Shown here one piece after another: positions 8,936 through 17,338 of a stretch of DNA of 64,000 nt. The stretch lies in contig CALUKI010000008.1 of assembly GCA_944321175.1 (NCBI GenBank), forward strand, positions 85,035-149,034, in the 5' to 3' direction. The DNA is from an uncultured Alistipes sp. (GTDB taxonomy: Bacteria; Bacteroidota; Bacteroidia; Bacteroidales; Rikenellaceae). The translations under genes and the position numbers were made by a program. How positions within the stretch are numbered: the stretch's first letter is position 1; each line of letters begins with the position of its first letter. Under the pieces are notes generated by a model. That model saw only the letters and a program-made list of their open reading frames with translations, was not told the DNA's origin and did not search any database.

Positions 8936-10309
8936 TTACTCCTCTGGGACAAAAAGGGCGCGGGGCAGCTGGTCGATGCTGTTGATGGCGACGACTTCGA
9001 TGTTCTTCGGCCGTTTGGCGTTCCTGCCCAGATAGCCTGAAACGATGATCCGCCGGAATCCCAGCCGTGCGGCTTCGCCGATGCGCTGCTCGGTGCGGGG
9101 TGCCGGGCGCACCTCTCCCGAAAGCCCGATCTCGCCGGCGCAGCAGATTCCCTCGGCGATCGGCCGGTCGTAGTAGGAGGAGATGACCGCCGCGACGATC
9201 GCCAGGTCAAGCCCCGGATCGGCCACCTTGAACCCGCCGGCGAAGTTGAGGAAGACATCCTTGGTGTACATCTTCATCCCCACGCGTTTCTCCAGCACGG
9301 CGAGCAACATCGCCATGCGCTTGTAGTCGAATCCCGTAGCCGTGCGTTGCGGCGTGCCGTAGGCGGCGTTCGACACGAGCGACTGCACCTCGATCAGATA
9401 GGGGCGTATGCCATCGACCGAAGCCCCGACAGCGATGCCGCTCAGCGGCGTTTCGTAGTGCGTGAGCAGGATTTCCGACGGATTGTCAACGGCCCGCAGC
9501 CCGTCATCCGACATCTCGAAGACGCCGATTTCGAACGTCGCGCCGAAGCGGTTCTTGATGCCGCGCAGGATGCGGTATGTCTGGTTGTTGTCGCCCTCGA
9601 ACTGAAGCACCACATCGACGATGTGTTCCAGTATCTTCGGCCCGGCGATCGTGCCATCCTTCGTGATGTGGCCGATGATGATGATCGAAGTCCCCGATCC
9701 TTTGGCGTATTTGAGCAGCGTGGCGGCGCACTCGCGGATCTGCGAGACGCTGCCGGCCGAGGAGTCGATCAGGTCGGTGTAGATCGTCTGGATCGAGTCG
9801 ATGACCACCAGATCGGGGCGTTGCTCCTCGATCTGCGCCACGATGTTTTCGAGCGATGTCTCGGCATAGATCAGGCACTCTTCGTTGCCGATGCCGATCC
9901 GGTCGGCCCGCATCTTGATCTGTTCGGCCGACTCCTCGCCGGAGACATAGAGCGTGCGCAAACCATTGTCCGCCAGTGCGAGTTGAAGGCTGATCGTCGA
10001 TTTCCCGATGCCGGGTTCCCCGCCCAGCAGGATCAGCGATCCCGGAACGGCCCCTCCGCCCAATACGCGGTTGACCTCCGGATTTCCCAGATCGAGACGC
10101 GGACGGTCCGTGGCGCGGATCTCGCCGACGCGCTGCGGTGTCGTGCGCGGCAGCCCGGCGGTCATCGTCGCGGCAACCGTGCCGTTTGTCTTGGCTATCA
10201 CCTCCTCGGTGAAACTGTTCCACTCTCCGCACGATGGGCAGCGCCCCATCCATTTGGACGCTTCGTAGCCGCACTCCTTGCAGAAATATGCCTTTTTGAC
10301 CTTTGCCAT
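8936..10309 (-). CDS. radA: DNA repair protein RadA
   Basis: RadA is a RecA-related, DnaB-like ATPase that drives branch migration during recombination. The 457-residue protein has the N-terminal zinc finger (C10, C13, C24, C27), Walker A GGEPGIGKST near residue 96, the RadA-specific KNRFG motif near 255, and a C-terminal Lon-protease-like domain whose catalytic residues are not expected in RadA. Length and domain order are typical. It is the last gene of the minus-strand run rseP, dxr and M23-like, with a 158-base spacer to rseP in which I see no promoter. Confidence 0.97.
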   Translation of the reverse strand: MAKVKKAYFCKECGYEASKWMGRCPSCGEWNSFTEEVIAKTNGTVAATMTAGLPRTTPQRVGEIRATDRPRLDLGNPEVNRVLGGGAVPGSLILLGGEPGIGKSTISLQLALADNGLRTLYVSGEESAEQIKMRADRIGIGNEECLIYAETSLENIVAQIEEQRPDLVVIDSIQTIYTDLIDSSAGSVSQIRECAATLLKYAKGSGTSIIIIGHITKDGTIAGPKILEHIVDVVLQFEGDNNQTYRILRGIKNRFGATFEIGVFEMSDDGLRAVDNPSEILLTHYETPLSGIAVGASVDGIRPYLIEVQSLVSNAAYGTPQRTATGFDYKRMAMLLAVLEKRVGMKMYTKDVFLNFAGGFKVADPGLDLAIVAAVISSYYDRPIAEGICCAGEIGLSGEVRPAPRTEQRIGEAARLGFRRIIVSGYLGRNAKRPKNIEVVAINSIDQLPRALFVPEE

Positions 10310-10467
10310 GATCTCCGTTTTTCTTGAACCTTCGTTCCGTTATTCCGTCTCTGCAGCCTTCCGGCCTTTTCTGGCTTTCGGCCTTTTCCCCTTCCCTCCG
10401 TATTCACGCCCTGTCTGCTCCGTCGTCGGGCTGTGGGTCCGGCAGGAGGCGGTCGGGACGGAAGGGG

Positions 10468-11790
10468 CTATTTGATGAAGAAGCGGTAGATGTCGTTGCC
10501 GTTGGCATAGACGAGCAGCACCAGAATGATTGCCAGCCCGATGTATTGGGCCGTTTCGAGGAACCGGTCGCTCGGTTTGCGGCGGGTGGTCATCTCCCAC
10601 AGCGTGAAGAGCGCATGTCCGCCGTCCAGTCCCGGTATGGGGAGGATATTCATGACGGCCAGAATGATCGACAGAAAGGCGCACTTCGACCAGAAATCCT
10701 GCCAGTCCCACGCCGAGGGGAAGATGCTGCCGATGGCGAGGAAGCCGCCCAATTCTTCGTACATCTGGGTTTTGGGCTTCACGATCAGCTTGAGTTGTTC
10801 CCAATAGTTGGCGATCACATCGCCCGTGCGGCGTATTCCGGCCGGTATCGATTGCCAGAAGGTGTATTCCCGCGTGCGCAGCTGGTAGTTGTGGCGGGCT
10901 ACCGTGACTCCGATCTTGCCGTCGGCGTTGACCGGTACGGTCAGCACAAGCGTCGAATCGCCGCGTGCAACCGTAAGCGCCACGTCCGACGACTTGTGCC
11001 CGGCAAGCAGACGTGCGTAGTCGCCGAATTCAACGCATTTCTCGCCGTTGAAGGCGATCACCTCGTCGTCGGGCCGCAATCCTGCCGCCAAGGCCGAGGC
11101 CGACGCCACGCTGTCGATCCGGAACGGCGTGCGCAGCATCAGCATGTCTGCGTAACCCCCCGCACGCCGGAAATCGATCAGCTGCTGGAACGGTATCGTG
11201 AAACTCACCTCGTGTCCGTCGCGTTCGACGCACACCGTGCGGTCGCTCTCGGTGAGCAGCAGCGACATGGCGATTTCATTCACATCGTCGATCGGTTCGC
11301 CGTCGATGGAGAGGATCTTGTCGCCGTCCTCGAACCCCAGCCCGTGCGCCGCGTCATTGAACGTATAGCCATAGACCGCATCCTCGTTGGCAAAATACTG
11401 GTCGCCCCATGTGTAACAGATGCCGCAGTAGATCACGATGGCCAGCAGCACGTTCATCACGATGCCGGCGATCATGACCAGAAAACGCTGCCATGCGGGT
11501 TTTGCACGGAATTCGTCCTCCTTGACGGGCTGTTTCATCTGCTCCGTGTCGAGGCTTTCGTCGATCATGCCGGCGATCTTCACATATCCGCCCAGCGGCA
11601 GCCAGCCCAGACCGTATTCCGTATCGCCGCGCTTGAACTTGAAGAGCGAGAACCAGGGGTCGAAAAAGATGTAGAATTTCTCGACACGGATGCCGAAGAC
11701 CCGCGCCATGATAAAGTGCCCCAGTTCGTGGATGCCCACAAGCAGGGTGAAAGCCATGAAAAGTTGAAGGATCTTGATCAGAATGTCCAT
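10468..11790 (-). CDS. rseP: RseP-type site-2 zinc metalloprotease
   Basis: RseP cleaves membrane substrates within the bilayer, including anti-sigma factors and signal-peptide remnants. The 440-residue protein has HELGH at residues 21-25 in the first membrane helix, two central PDZ-like regions (around 120-290), and the second active-site motif NILPIPGLDGGH near 375, followed by the last membrane helix. All zinc-ligand and catalytic motifs are present. It lies 15 bases downstream of dxr, an arrangement common in Bacteroidota and consistent with co-transcription. No cognate anti-sigma gene is in the window. Confidence 0.95.
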   Translation of the reverse strand: MDILIKILQLFMAFTLLVGIHELGHFIMARVFGIRVEKFYIFFDPWFSLFKFKRGDTEYGLGWLPLGGYVKIAGMIDESLDTEQMKQPVKEDEFRAKPAWQRFLVMIAGIVMNVLLAIVIYCGICYTWGDQYFANEDAVYGYTFNDAAHGLGFEDGDKILSIDGEPIDDVNEIAMSLLLTESDRTVCVERDGHEVSFTIPFQQLIDFRRAGGYADMLMLRTPFRIDSVASASALAAGLRPDDEVIAFNGEKCVEFGDYARLLAGHKSSDVALTVARGDSTLVLTVPVNADGKIGVTVARHNYQLRTREYTFWQSIPAGIRRTGDVIANYWEQLKLIVKPKTQMYEELGGFLAIGSIFPSAWDWQDFWSKCAFLSIILAVMNILPIPGLDGGHALFTLWEMTTRRKPSDRFLETAQYIGLAIILVLLVYANGNDIYRFFIK

Positions 11791-11805
11791 ATTGATGTAA
11801 GATAA

Positions 11806-12957
11806 CTATGATTTCAGATATTCCCGGGCGAGCCGTCGTGCTTCGGCATCGGCGGCGGCGTAATCGTCGAGGGTCGGGCGGGCCGCAAAGGAGGCGTGTC
11901 CGAGCGCATGGGCTATGGCCCGCACGATCTCCGTGTAGCGGCAGCGGCCCGACAGAAAAGAGGCTACGGCCACCTCGTTGGCGCCGTTCATCGTGCAGGC
12001 GGCCGTGCCGCCGCGCCGCAGCGTGTCGTAGGCCATGTCGAGCGCCGGATATTTCAGCCGATCCACCTCGGCGAAGGTCAGTGTCGGATGTTCCGCGAAG
12101 TTGAACCGTTCGCGGGTATGCCGCGCCCGCTGCGGGAAGAGCAGCGCGTAGCTGATGGGCAGGTGCATGTCCGGGGTGCCGAGCTGCGCCTTGATGGCTC
12201 CGTCCTCGAATTCGACCATCGAGTGGACAATCGATTGCGGGTGCAGCAGCACCGAGATCCGTTCGGCGGGCAGCCCGAAGAGCCAATGGGCCTCGATTAC
12301 TTCGAACCCCTTGTTTACGAGCGTTGCGGAGTCGATGGTGATCTTGGCGCCCATGTGCCATTGGGGATGTCGCAGCGCCTGTTCGACCGTGACCGTTTTG
12401 AGCGCTTCGCGCGGCACATCGCGCAGGGCGCCGCCCGAACAGGTTACGATCAACCGCCGCACGGGCGACGTTTCGCCCGCCAGACACTGAAAGATCGCCG
12501 AATGCTCGGAGTCGATCGGCAGAATGGGAGTACGGTGTTCCGCGGCCAGCCGCATGACGTAGTCGCCGCCTACGACGAGCGACTCCTTGTTTGCCAGAGC
12601 GATCTTCTTGCCGGCTTCGATTGCGGCGACGGTGGGCAGCAGACCGGCATATCCAACCAGCGCATTGACCACGACATCGACCGTTTCGGCCTTTACGACC
12701 TGCCGGATGGCCTCCGCACCGGCATAGACCTTGACCGGCATGGCGGACAAAGCCTCTGCGAGCGGTTCGCGCAGCGTCTCGTCGGCTATGACGACCGAGT
12801 CGGGCTGGAACTCCGCCGCCTGACGCGCCAGCAGTTCCCAGTTCCGATGGGCCGTAAGGGTCGTTATTTCGAACAGCTCCGGATTCCCGCGCACGACGTC
12901 GAGCGTCTGAACGCCGATCGACCCTGTCGAACCGAGCAGTGCGATACGTTGTTTCAT
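11806..12957 (-). CDS. dxr: 1-deoxy-D-xylulose 5-phosphate reductoisomerase
   Basis: Dxr converts DXP to 2-C-methyl-D-erythritol 4-phosphate with NADPH, the committed step of the MEP isoprenoid pathway and the fosmidomycin target. The 383-residue protein starts with the Rossmann motif GSTGSIG (residues 9-15), then ALANKESLV, LPIDSEHSAIFQ with the metal ligands, the TCSGGALRD loop and the MGAKITIDSATLVNKG segment. All are family hallmarks and the length is normal. It precedes rseP by 15 bases. Confidence 0.98.
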   Translation of the reverse strand: MKQRIALLGSTGSIGVQTLDVVRGNPELFEITTLTAHRNWELLARQAAEFQPDSVVIADETLREPLAEALSAMPVKVYAGAEAIRQVVKAETVDVVVNALVGYAGLLPTVAAIEAGKKIALANKESLVVGGDYVMRLAAEHRTPILPIDSEHSAIFQCLAGETSPVRRLIVTCSGGALRDVPREALKTVTVEQALRHPQWHMGAKITIDSATLVNKGFEVIEAHWLFGLPAERISVLLHPQSIVHSMVEFEDGAIKAQLGTPDMHLPISYALLFPQRARHTRERFNFAEHPTLTFAEVDRLKYPALDMAYDTLRRGGTAACTMNGANEVAVASFLSGRCRYTEIVRAIAHALGHASFAARPTLDDYAAADAEARRLAREYLKS

Positions 12958-13142
12958 TTCGTAGTAATCTTAAGTCTTGGCAGTTGTCGTTTTACAAAAT
13001 TGGTGCTTTCCTTCCGCCGCTCCCTGTCCGAGCGATGCGGCGCACGGAGTCGGGATGCGGCGACACGTCGTATTTTTCGACGTCCGCTTGCAAATGCCCG
13101 ACGTTCCGATTCCGTTTTTTGCCGGTGTTCCCTCCGTCATGC

Positions 13143-14012
13143 TCAGAATACGATATATCCTTCGGGATCGACCGGTTTCCCGTCGCTCCACAGTTCGAGA
13201 CCGAAAAGCCGGACGTCATTCCCTTCGGCCTGCGGATCGCTGCCATAGCCCAGCACTTCGCCGCCGGCGATGCGCTGTCCGGGCATTACGGCCGATTGTC
13301 CGAGGTTTTTGTAGATCGAGAGAAGGTTGTTGGCATGCTGGACCTCGACGACATATCCGCTGTCGGGGTTCCAGATGGACATGACGACCGTACCGTCATC
13401 GATGGCGGCGATCTGTGCTCCGGGGGCTGTCGCGATGCGTATTCCGAACTGCCCCCGTTTGGGGTCGAACTTTTCGGTGATGATCCCCTCGGCGGGAGCG
13501 GACATGGCCATCGCTTCGCGGAGGGTTTTGCGCGAGGGCGATTTTCCGAGTCCGTAGGGGCCGGTTCCTTCCATCTGAACCCGCAGGAGCGAGTCTTCGT
13601 GTGACGGCATGACCAGCGTTTTGTCGGCCTTGATGCTGTCGAGATTGCCGACCGTTCTCATGACGGGGGTCTTGCCCTCCATGATGAGTGCGATGTTGTC
13701 GCTGTAGGTTCGCATCTGGTTTATCCGGCGTTCGATGGAGTCGAGCCGCATGATGTTCTGGAGGAGCATTTCACGGGACCGGTTGGCTTCGTATCCGGGG
13801 AGAAATTCCAGGACGGGGGTGTAAGCCACCAGCGAAAGGATCAGAATGAAGAGCAGAAGCACGAACGCCAACAAGGCCGTGAAGATACGGACGATGGAGA
13901 TATGCATGTGCCACTCTTCGCTGTTGTCGGTTTCGTTGCGGAGCGTGAGCCGGTGTTTTCGCACCAGTTGTTTGTAGGTCCGTGAAATAGCCGAAAAGAT
14001 TTTCATGCTCAT
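13143..14012 (-). CDS. M23/LytM-like membrane protein lacking catalytic residues
   Basis: This 289-residue protein has a cytoplasmic N-terminus, one membrane helix (about residues 37-60, hydrophobic Leu/Ile/Phe), a helical periplasmic segment (about 65-130), and a C-terminal LytM/M23 fold (about 165-289, from GIITEKFDPKRGQFGIRIA to the end). In active M23 peptidases the first motif is HxxxD and a later one HxH. Here the first His and Asp read as Gln and Arg (QFGIRI), and only one His of the second motif remains (VQHANNLLSIYKNL). It is thus probably a non-catalytic LytM factor that binds or activates a partner. The ATG at 14012 (or 14006) follows a promoter at 14111-14142. Confidence 0.82.
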   Translation of the reverse strand: MSMKIFSAISRTYKQLVRKHRLTLRNETDNSEEWHMHISIVRIFTALLAFVLLLFILILSLVAYTPVLEFLPGYEANRSREMLLQNIMRLDSIERRINQMRTYSDNIALIMEGKTPVMRTVGNLDSIKADKTLVMPSHEDSLLRVQMEGTGPYGLGKSPSRKTLREAMAMSAPAEGIITEKFDPKRGQFGIRIATAPGAQIAAIDDGTVVMSIWNPDSGYVVEVQHANNLLSIYKNLGQSAVMPGQRIAGGEVLGYGSDPQAEGNDVRLFGLELWSDGKPVDPEGYIVF

Positions 14013-14110
14013 GGCGTTTTGTTGTCGGTTGCGCCGGGCAGGGGACAATGCGGAACGGGTTCCGAGGGGTCTTGTCCGGTTGTCACCCAAACAGGGGCGC
14101 AAAATCTTTG

Positions 14111-14142
14111 CAAAGATACGAAAAGTCGAGCGCAGAAGCAAA
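14111..14142 (-). promoter_or_regulatory. promoter for the M23-like gene
   Basis: On the minus strand TTTG (14142-14139), a 20-base spacer and TATCTTTG (14118-14111) fit the Bacteroidota consensus; reading TTGC as the -33 gives a 19-base spacer. It lies about 100 bases before the ATG at 14012 and is formed by the innermost copy of the local repeat. Confidence 0.75.
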
Positions 14143-14293
14143 CAATAGTTTGATTCTGCCGAGACGGAGTATCTAAGGCGAAGCCAAAGTACGAAAAGTC
14201 GAGCGCAGAGTGGGATGAAAACGCAGTTTTCGATTCGGCTGTGCCGGGACGGAGTATCCAAGGCGTAGCCAAAGTACGGAAAGTCGGGCGCAG
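14112..14293. repeat. three degenerate copies of an intergenic repeat
   Basis: Two copies of 51 bases (14158-14208 and 14243-14293) match at 46 positions, 85 bases apart. A third, shorter copy (14112-14135) shares only the AAAGTCGAGCGCAG end and contains an insertion that turns the motif into a canonical -7 box. The copies carry no persuasive open frame. I did not see the element elsewhere in the window. Confidence 0.75.
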
Positions 14294-14480
14294 CGGCAGA
14301 CGAAAACACGTTGTCTGAACAGGCACGCGTGGAACCGAAGCATTGCAGGACGGTGCAATGACACTGAAAAAACGCAAGGGACCGTTTTTACTCTCCGCGC
14401 TGACAGCCGGACAGGGGATTTGAAGCGAAGAGGCGAACGGAAAGATTCAATCGCGACGGGGCGCAGCCTTTCGCACCGGC

Positions 14481-14517
14481 AAAAGATACCGACGGATATC
14501 CGTTGGATACCCGTCGG
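14481..14517 (-). terminator. probable terminator of the nuclease lipoprotein gene
   Basis: Arms at 14489-14501 and 14505-14517 pair with one mismatch. On the minus strand the stem is followed by a short TCTTTT stretch. It lies 44 bases after the nuclease stop. Confidence 0.55.
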
Positions 14518-14560
14518 CGACTGTCATAAGATAGAAAGGGTGTGTTTTGTCGTTGTTGTG

Positions 14561-16687
14561 TCAGAAACCCCACTCCGTGTGGTCGAATGACACCTTGACA
14601 TCGGCCGGTGCGTCGGGGAAGAAAGTCAGTCCCGTCAGCCGTTCGATCTCCGCTACGGATTTCGCATAACGGCCGATCTGACCGCTTGTGACCGCTTCGG
14701 TCATGAAGGTCGGGATCCAGAAGCCGATGGCCTGCAGCTCCGCTGCCGAGCACTCCTGAATCCGTTTCCCTGTATTGCCCGCCCTGGTGCGCAAGGCAAC
14801 CTTGAACTGGTAGGTCGGCATGGTGCAATCCTTCGATGCGGAGGAGAGCTCGCTGAAGTAGGAGCCGTCTTTCTCGATCAACGACGCATCGCCGTAGTGG
14901 CAGCCGGCGACCATAAAGAGCGTATCGGCTACGCGGTTGATGTTCGTTGCCCCGTCATCGGCCGTGAATTCCGTATTGCCGACATTGTTCGTGCCCGAAA
15001 AGAGCGCTTCCACATAGCCCCAGGCCGTGCCGAACGTGTAGTCGCCTACGCTGGGCTGCGGCGCAATGTTGGTGGGGTAGAAGGTCTGTACGTTGAGCAG
15101 CGCGGGGTTGTTGCGGTCGCCGCAGCCGCGTTCGCTCGACATGACCAGATGCCCGCGTGTCCACGAGGCGCCGTAATCGAGCGTCGTGCGGGTATAATAG
15201 ATGTAATTGTCTCCGGGATACGACGGATAAATTTTCGACTGCAGCGATTCGTCGAGTGTCGGATCGGAAGACCAAGGATCTTCCTCCGGACGGGTATAGC
15301 CGCCCTCCTGATAGCAGCTGTGCAGCAGATAGGCTACCCAGAGAGGGTTGTGGCGCCGCGTGTCGTAACAATAGGTGTAGTTGCGGACCTCCCTGTTCGT
15401 CCTGACCGTCGTCGCCCAATGCGTATGGACGGCTTCGTTGGCCGCCGGCGTTTCGAAATTCGCCGGAAGTTCAGGCCACCGGTAGTCGGCCGACTCCTCT
15501 TCAAGTTCGACCAGCGTTCCCGCCGTGTTCGACTCGGTGAGGGTTATGTCGTCGAAATTGAGCCCGTATTGCTGGCGGATGCCCGCCGGCACCAGCCGGA
15601 TATAGAGCTTCGAGACGGGTTGCGCCAATGTAAAATTGCATTCGGCGAGCGTCCAGGTATTGTAGGCGGGTGCTCCGCTGAATGCCACATCCTGCCAGCG
15701 GCGGCCGTCGGCACTCAGACGCAGAACCAGATCATCCGTGCGGCAGATCGTGCCGAAGGTGAGACGGTAATTGGTCTTGCCCGCAGGCAGCGTGATGTTG
15801 CCGACACAGAAATAATCCGTATCGGGTTCGTAATACAACATGGCATAAGCTCCGCCGGATGCCCCGTCATAACGGCCTGCCGATCCGACATTGTCGTTTT
15901 TGATATTGACGTAATTGACATCGTAGGTAACCCCTTCGCTGCCGGTTCCGGTCTGGGTTTTCCACGACTCCAGCTGATTGGCCCAACCCGTCGCGCCGTT
16001 TCCGAAATCGAGCCGGTAAATCGGATCTCCCGCCGGTTCGGGTTCGGGTTGCGTCGCCTCGCGGGTAATCTTTACCGTGCGGCGAACGGGTGCGGCCTCT
16101 TCTCCGGCCGTAACCGTAAGAGCCGATTCGCCTTCGGGCGCCGCCGTGATGCGGATCGTCCCGTCGCCCGAACCCTCTGCGGGCGAGAAGACCACGCCCT
16201 CGGTTGCCGTAACGCTCCATGCGGCATTGCTGCGGACCGCAACTTCGTTCTTCGAGGGGGTTTCCGCGTCGAACTGCAGTTCATCGGGTGAGACCTCAAG
16301 CGTGATCGCCGTTTCCGAACGGCACACCTTCACCCGGTTGCTTTCCAGTGCCGCGCGGCCGTCGGCATAGCTGTGTTTGACATAGAGGTCGATGGTGGCG
16401 CCGGCCGGCATCTCGACGAGTGTAAAGATTCCGTTGCCGTTTCCCACGCCCTGGCTGAACCGCACCCCCTCGGCCGGCGAGGCCGCAGCCTGCCATGAGA
16501 GACCTTCCGATGCCTGTACTGTAAATGTGTTGTTGGCAGGATCGGCATCGTCGAATGTGACTTCAGTTGCCGATACGATTTTCAGCACGTCCGGTTCGGC
16601 TTCGGGGGTTACGTCGGGGTCTTTTTTGCAGGCGGCGAGCAAGGACAACAGAATTGCCCACGAGAGATAATGAAAAGCCTGTCTCAT
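14561..16687 (-). CDS. BACON-domain lipoprotein with C-terminal DNA/RNA non-specific endonuclease domain
   Basis: The 708-residue protein starts with a lipoprotein signal (LLSLLAAC, Cys near residue 20), then two BACON/Ig-like beta domains (about 35-215), a carbohydrate-binding-like beta-sandwich (about 222-395), and a C-terminal NUC1-type beta-beta-alpha nuclease domain (about 430-700). The nuclease core contains WTRGHLVMSSER (the DRGH-type His motif with Thr for Asp) and FYPTNIAPQ (first conserved Asn). The second metal-binding Asn, normally four residues before a Trp, appears as Phe (FGTAW), so activity is uncertain. It is likely anchored to the outer membrane, facing outward. It starts 18 bases after the WG-repeat gene and is probably the last gene of that operon. 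Confidence 0.85.
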   Translation of the reverse strand: MRQAFHYLSWAILLSLLAACKKDPDVTPEAEPDVLKIVSATEVTFDDADPANNTFTVQASEGLSWQAAASPAEGVRFSQGVGNGNGIFTLVEMPAGATIDLYVKHSYADGRAALESNRVKVCRSETAITLEVSPDELQFDAETPSKNEVAVRSNAAWSVTATEGVVFSPAEGSGDGTIRITAAPEGESALTVTAGEEAAPVRRTVKITREATQPEPEPAGDPIYRLDFGNGATGWANQLESWKTQTGTGSEGVTYDVNYVNIKNDNVGSAGRYDGASGGAYAMLYYEPDTDYFCVGNITLPAGKTNYRLTFGTICRTDDLVLRLSADGRRWQDVAFSGAPAYNTWTLAECNFTLAQPVSKLYIRLVPAGIRQQYGLNFDDITLTESNTAGTLVELEEESADYRWPELPANFETPAANEAVHTHWATTVRTNREVRNYTYCYDTRRHNPLWVAYLLHSCYQEGGYTRPEEDPWSSDPTLDESLQSKIYPSYPGDNYIYYTRTTLDYGASWTRGHLVMSSERGCGDRNNPALLNVQTFYPTNIAPQPSVGDYTFGTAWGYVEALFSGTNNVGNTEFTADDGATNINRVADTLFMVAGCHYGDASLIEKDGSYFSELSSASKDCTMPTYQFKVALRTRAGNTGKRIQECSAAELQAIGFWIPTFMTEAVTSGQIGRYAKSVAEIERLTGLTFFPDAPADVKVSFDHTEWGF

Positions 16688-16705
16688 GTCTGTAAACGTA
16701 AAATA

Positions 16706-17332
16706 TCAGTATCTGCTCAGCCTTTGCACGGCATTCCGTGCATCGCTGGAGTTGTTGAATCTCGGTTGTACAACCATTGTGCCTTTGAGGTCGATGGCTC
16801 CCCACATTCCGTTTTCAAGTTGGACGACAGCCAGTTTCCTTTGGTTGAACGGCCCGCAACTCCGGAATTGGGGCGCGATGGCCCAACGGCCGAAATGGTC
16901 GAGATACCCGTAAAGCCCCGTTGCCGGATCCTGTTCGGGCCACAGCTCGATGCCCGGCAGCCGGCCTTTCTCAATGGACTGGATCGCGGCTGTGGCATTG
17001 CTTCCGCTGGAGAAGACGAGCGGGATAACCAGTTGTCCCGTGGGATCGATGGCGCCATAGCGGTTGCCGACCTTGACTCTGGCCATGCCGGAGCTGCCGA
17101 AAGCCTGGACATAGTCGTATTTGGGCGCTATGACCCACATTCCGAAATCGTTGATGTATCCGTAAAGCCCTGTTGCCGGATCCTGGGCCGGCGTGTAACG
17201 GCGTCCGATCTGTTTGTTCGGCCCTGCCGAAACGGCCGCAGTTCCGGGTGTCAGGCCGGTAAATGCCGGCCCGATGATCGAACAGGAGCACAGGAGTGCA
17301 AGGGTGGCTGAATATAACAACAGTCGTTTCAT
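16706..17332 (-). CDS. WG-repeat lipoprotein
   Basis: A 208-residue lipoprotein: the signal ends in ALLCSC with Cys around residue 15-17. The mature protein is two tandem copies of a WG-repeat unit (about residues 52-115 and 133-195), each starting QDPATGLYGY and ending in a G-x-IAP or GAID step. The two copies are also nearly identical at DNA level around 16907-16933 and 17158-17185. WG repeats are thought to form beta-propeller-like binding surfaces; no enzymatic residues are expected. It lies 6 bases downstream of the LamG/membrane gene and 18 bases upstream of the nuclease gene. Confidence 0.85.
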   Translation of the reverse strand: MKRLLLYSATLALLCSCSIIGPAFTGLTPGTAAVSAGPNKQIGRRYTPAQDPATGLYGYINDFGMWVIAPKYDYVQAFGSSGMARVKVGNRYGAIDPTGQLVIPLVFSSGSNATAAIQSIEKGRLPGIELWPEQDPATGLYGYLDHFGRWAIAPQFRSCGPFNQRKLAVVQLENGMWGAIDLKGTMVVQPRFNNSSDARNAVQRLSRY

Positions 17333-17338
17333 GGTGTT

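Larger units (their letters stand above)
14013..14560. other. 548-base spacer with repeats, a promoter and a terminator
   Basis: No gene is supported here. The spacer separates the nuclease gene end from the M23-like gene start. It contains three related repeat copies (14112-14293), the M23-gene promoter, and the probable terminator of the nuclease gene (14481-14517). The bases between about 14295 and 14480 show no further feature. Confidence 0.6.

Noticed and set aside
14143..14400. Short minus-strand frames over the repeat copies, rich in Phe, Leu and Arg
   Set aside because: They are translations of the repeat itself, with no initiation context or family match.
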